A stretch of 64,000 nucleotides of DNA. Origin: Massilia eurypsychrophila. Its GTDB lineage: Bacteria; Pseudomonadota; Gammaproteobacteria; Burkholderiales; Burkholderiaceae_D. The position numbers were made by a program, and so were the translations under genes. The stretch spans positions 124,001 to 188,000 of the forward strand of contig NZ_PDOC01000003.1 in the NCBI RefSeq assembly GCF_002760655.1, read 5' to 3'. Of this stretch, positions 63,671 through 64,000 are shown one piece after another (the first letter of the stretch is position 1; every line of letters starts with the position of its first letter). The notes beneath the pieces are model-generated. The model did not search any database. It saw only the letters and a program-made list of their open reading frames with translations, and was not told where the DNA came from.

Positions 63671-64000
63671 CTACGTCGTTTCGTAGCGGTGCGACTGCTT
63701 TGTATTGCCATCTCGAATTGCCTCTCGCATCCACTTGCATCCTGCAAGTCCATAGTAGAAGGTACCTATAGATTCCCATGTTCCCGTGCCTTTTTTCCGC
63801 GATATAATTGATCGTCCATCAGGGCTACGGCTGACGATAATAATTTCATTTTTGCCGTCCCCTGTCACATCAAGAAGGAAAGCGTCGCAACGCTCTCCAA
63901 CATAGACGAGGCAAAGGGGAGCGTCGCCTTTCTCCCAATGTCGAGATGGAATCTGAAGAAAGGACTCGGGCAATTTTGTCGACTTTGGCCATACGGTGAG
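63671..64000 (-). CDS. Hypothetical protein, N-terminus beyond the window
   Basis: The frame is open through the right edge, so 109 codons of the C-terminal part are seen. It contains DVTGDGKNEIIIVS, the D-x-x-x-D-G pattern of FG-GAP/VCBS-type repeats, and a terminal WMREAIRDGN helix. Its GC content is well below the window average. Function unknown; possibly extracytoplasmic. Confidence 0.55.
   Translation of the reverse strand, partial: LTVWPKSTKLPESFLQIPSRHWEKGDAPLCLVYVGERCDAFLLDVTGDGKNEIIIVSRSPDGRSIISRKKGTGTWESIGTFYYGLAGCKWMREAIRDGNTKQSHRYETT

Noticed and set aside
1-64000. CRISPR arrays, rRNA genes, transposases or phage structural genes
   Set aside because: None seen: no regular spaced repeats of the right length, no rRNA-like sequence and no transposase or integrase motifs on either strand.

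Overview
The window is a GC-rich (roughly two-thirds G+C), gene-dense bacterial chromosome segment. Gene content and protein style point to a betaproteobacterium of the Oxalobacteraceae (Massilia/Duganella/Janthinobacterium-like). The signs are a cbb3 oxidase locus with hemN, an FNR of the betaproteobacterial type, a cyanide-insensitive type bd oxidase, many GGDEF signalling proteins and GGGGTCAGACCC-type palindromic repeats. The genus is an inference. No plasmid, phage or CRISPR hallmark was seen.

Layout. 1-8 kb: secreted NTF2-like protein (cut by the left edge), FMN reductase, a membrane-anchored thioredoxin, a PAS-GGDEF-EAL protein, an SDR, a solute-binding protein and a GlxA-type regulator. 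8-11.3 kb: a decayed or mis-sequenced stretch with a frameshifted lipoprotein, a frameshifted di-haem peroxidase, palindromic repeats, a GST-like fragment and a broken gene. 11.3-16.9 kb: a tightly overlapping five-gene operon (exported protein, cation/proton antiporter, YbdK-type carboxylate-amine ligase, response regulator, histidine kinase). 16.9-18.6 kb: a second stretch of broken small genes, with an intact HEPN-like gene. 18.7-27 kb: solute-binding protein, diguanylate cyclase, tRNA-Cys, M28 peptidase with acyl-CoA dehydrogenase, an FtsZ paralogue and a methyltransferase.

27.2-42 kb is a low-oxygen respiration locus. An Aer-like PAS chemoreceptor, hemN and ccoNOQPGH each have a TTGAT-N4-ATCAA-type FNR box upstream. 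ccoI, ccoS and a TauE/SafE-like protein lie between hemN and ccoN, and the fnr gene itself closes the locus. A fourth FNR box precedes an uncharacterised two-gene module (40955-41657). Together these genes supply haem without oxygen, build and metallate the high-affinity oxidase, steer cells in redox gradients and sense oxygen.

42-59.7 kb: subtilisin-like protease, membrane diguanylate cyclase, GST, cytochrome c, YjdM, the cioAB bd oxidase with its small subunit, acyl-CoA synthetase, SET-domain methyltransferase, a frameshifted diguanylate cyclase, a stress cluster (Hsp20, phosphoribosyltransferase, erythromycin-esterase-like protein), S-formylglutathione hydrolase, a DUF1353 protein and a split chromate transporter. 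59.7-64 kb: a UvrD-like helicase and a receiver-PAS protein, bracketed by two copies of a ~140 bp element that each carry three regularly spaced DnaA-box-like 9-mers. An AT-richer partial gene runs off the right edge.

The observations most worth following are the duplicated DnaA-box element, the coupled antiporter/ligase/two-component operon, the FtsZ paralogue without its C-terminal peptide, the FNR-boxed module of unknown function, and the cluster of single-base frameshifts.
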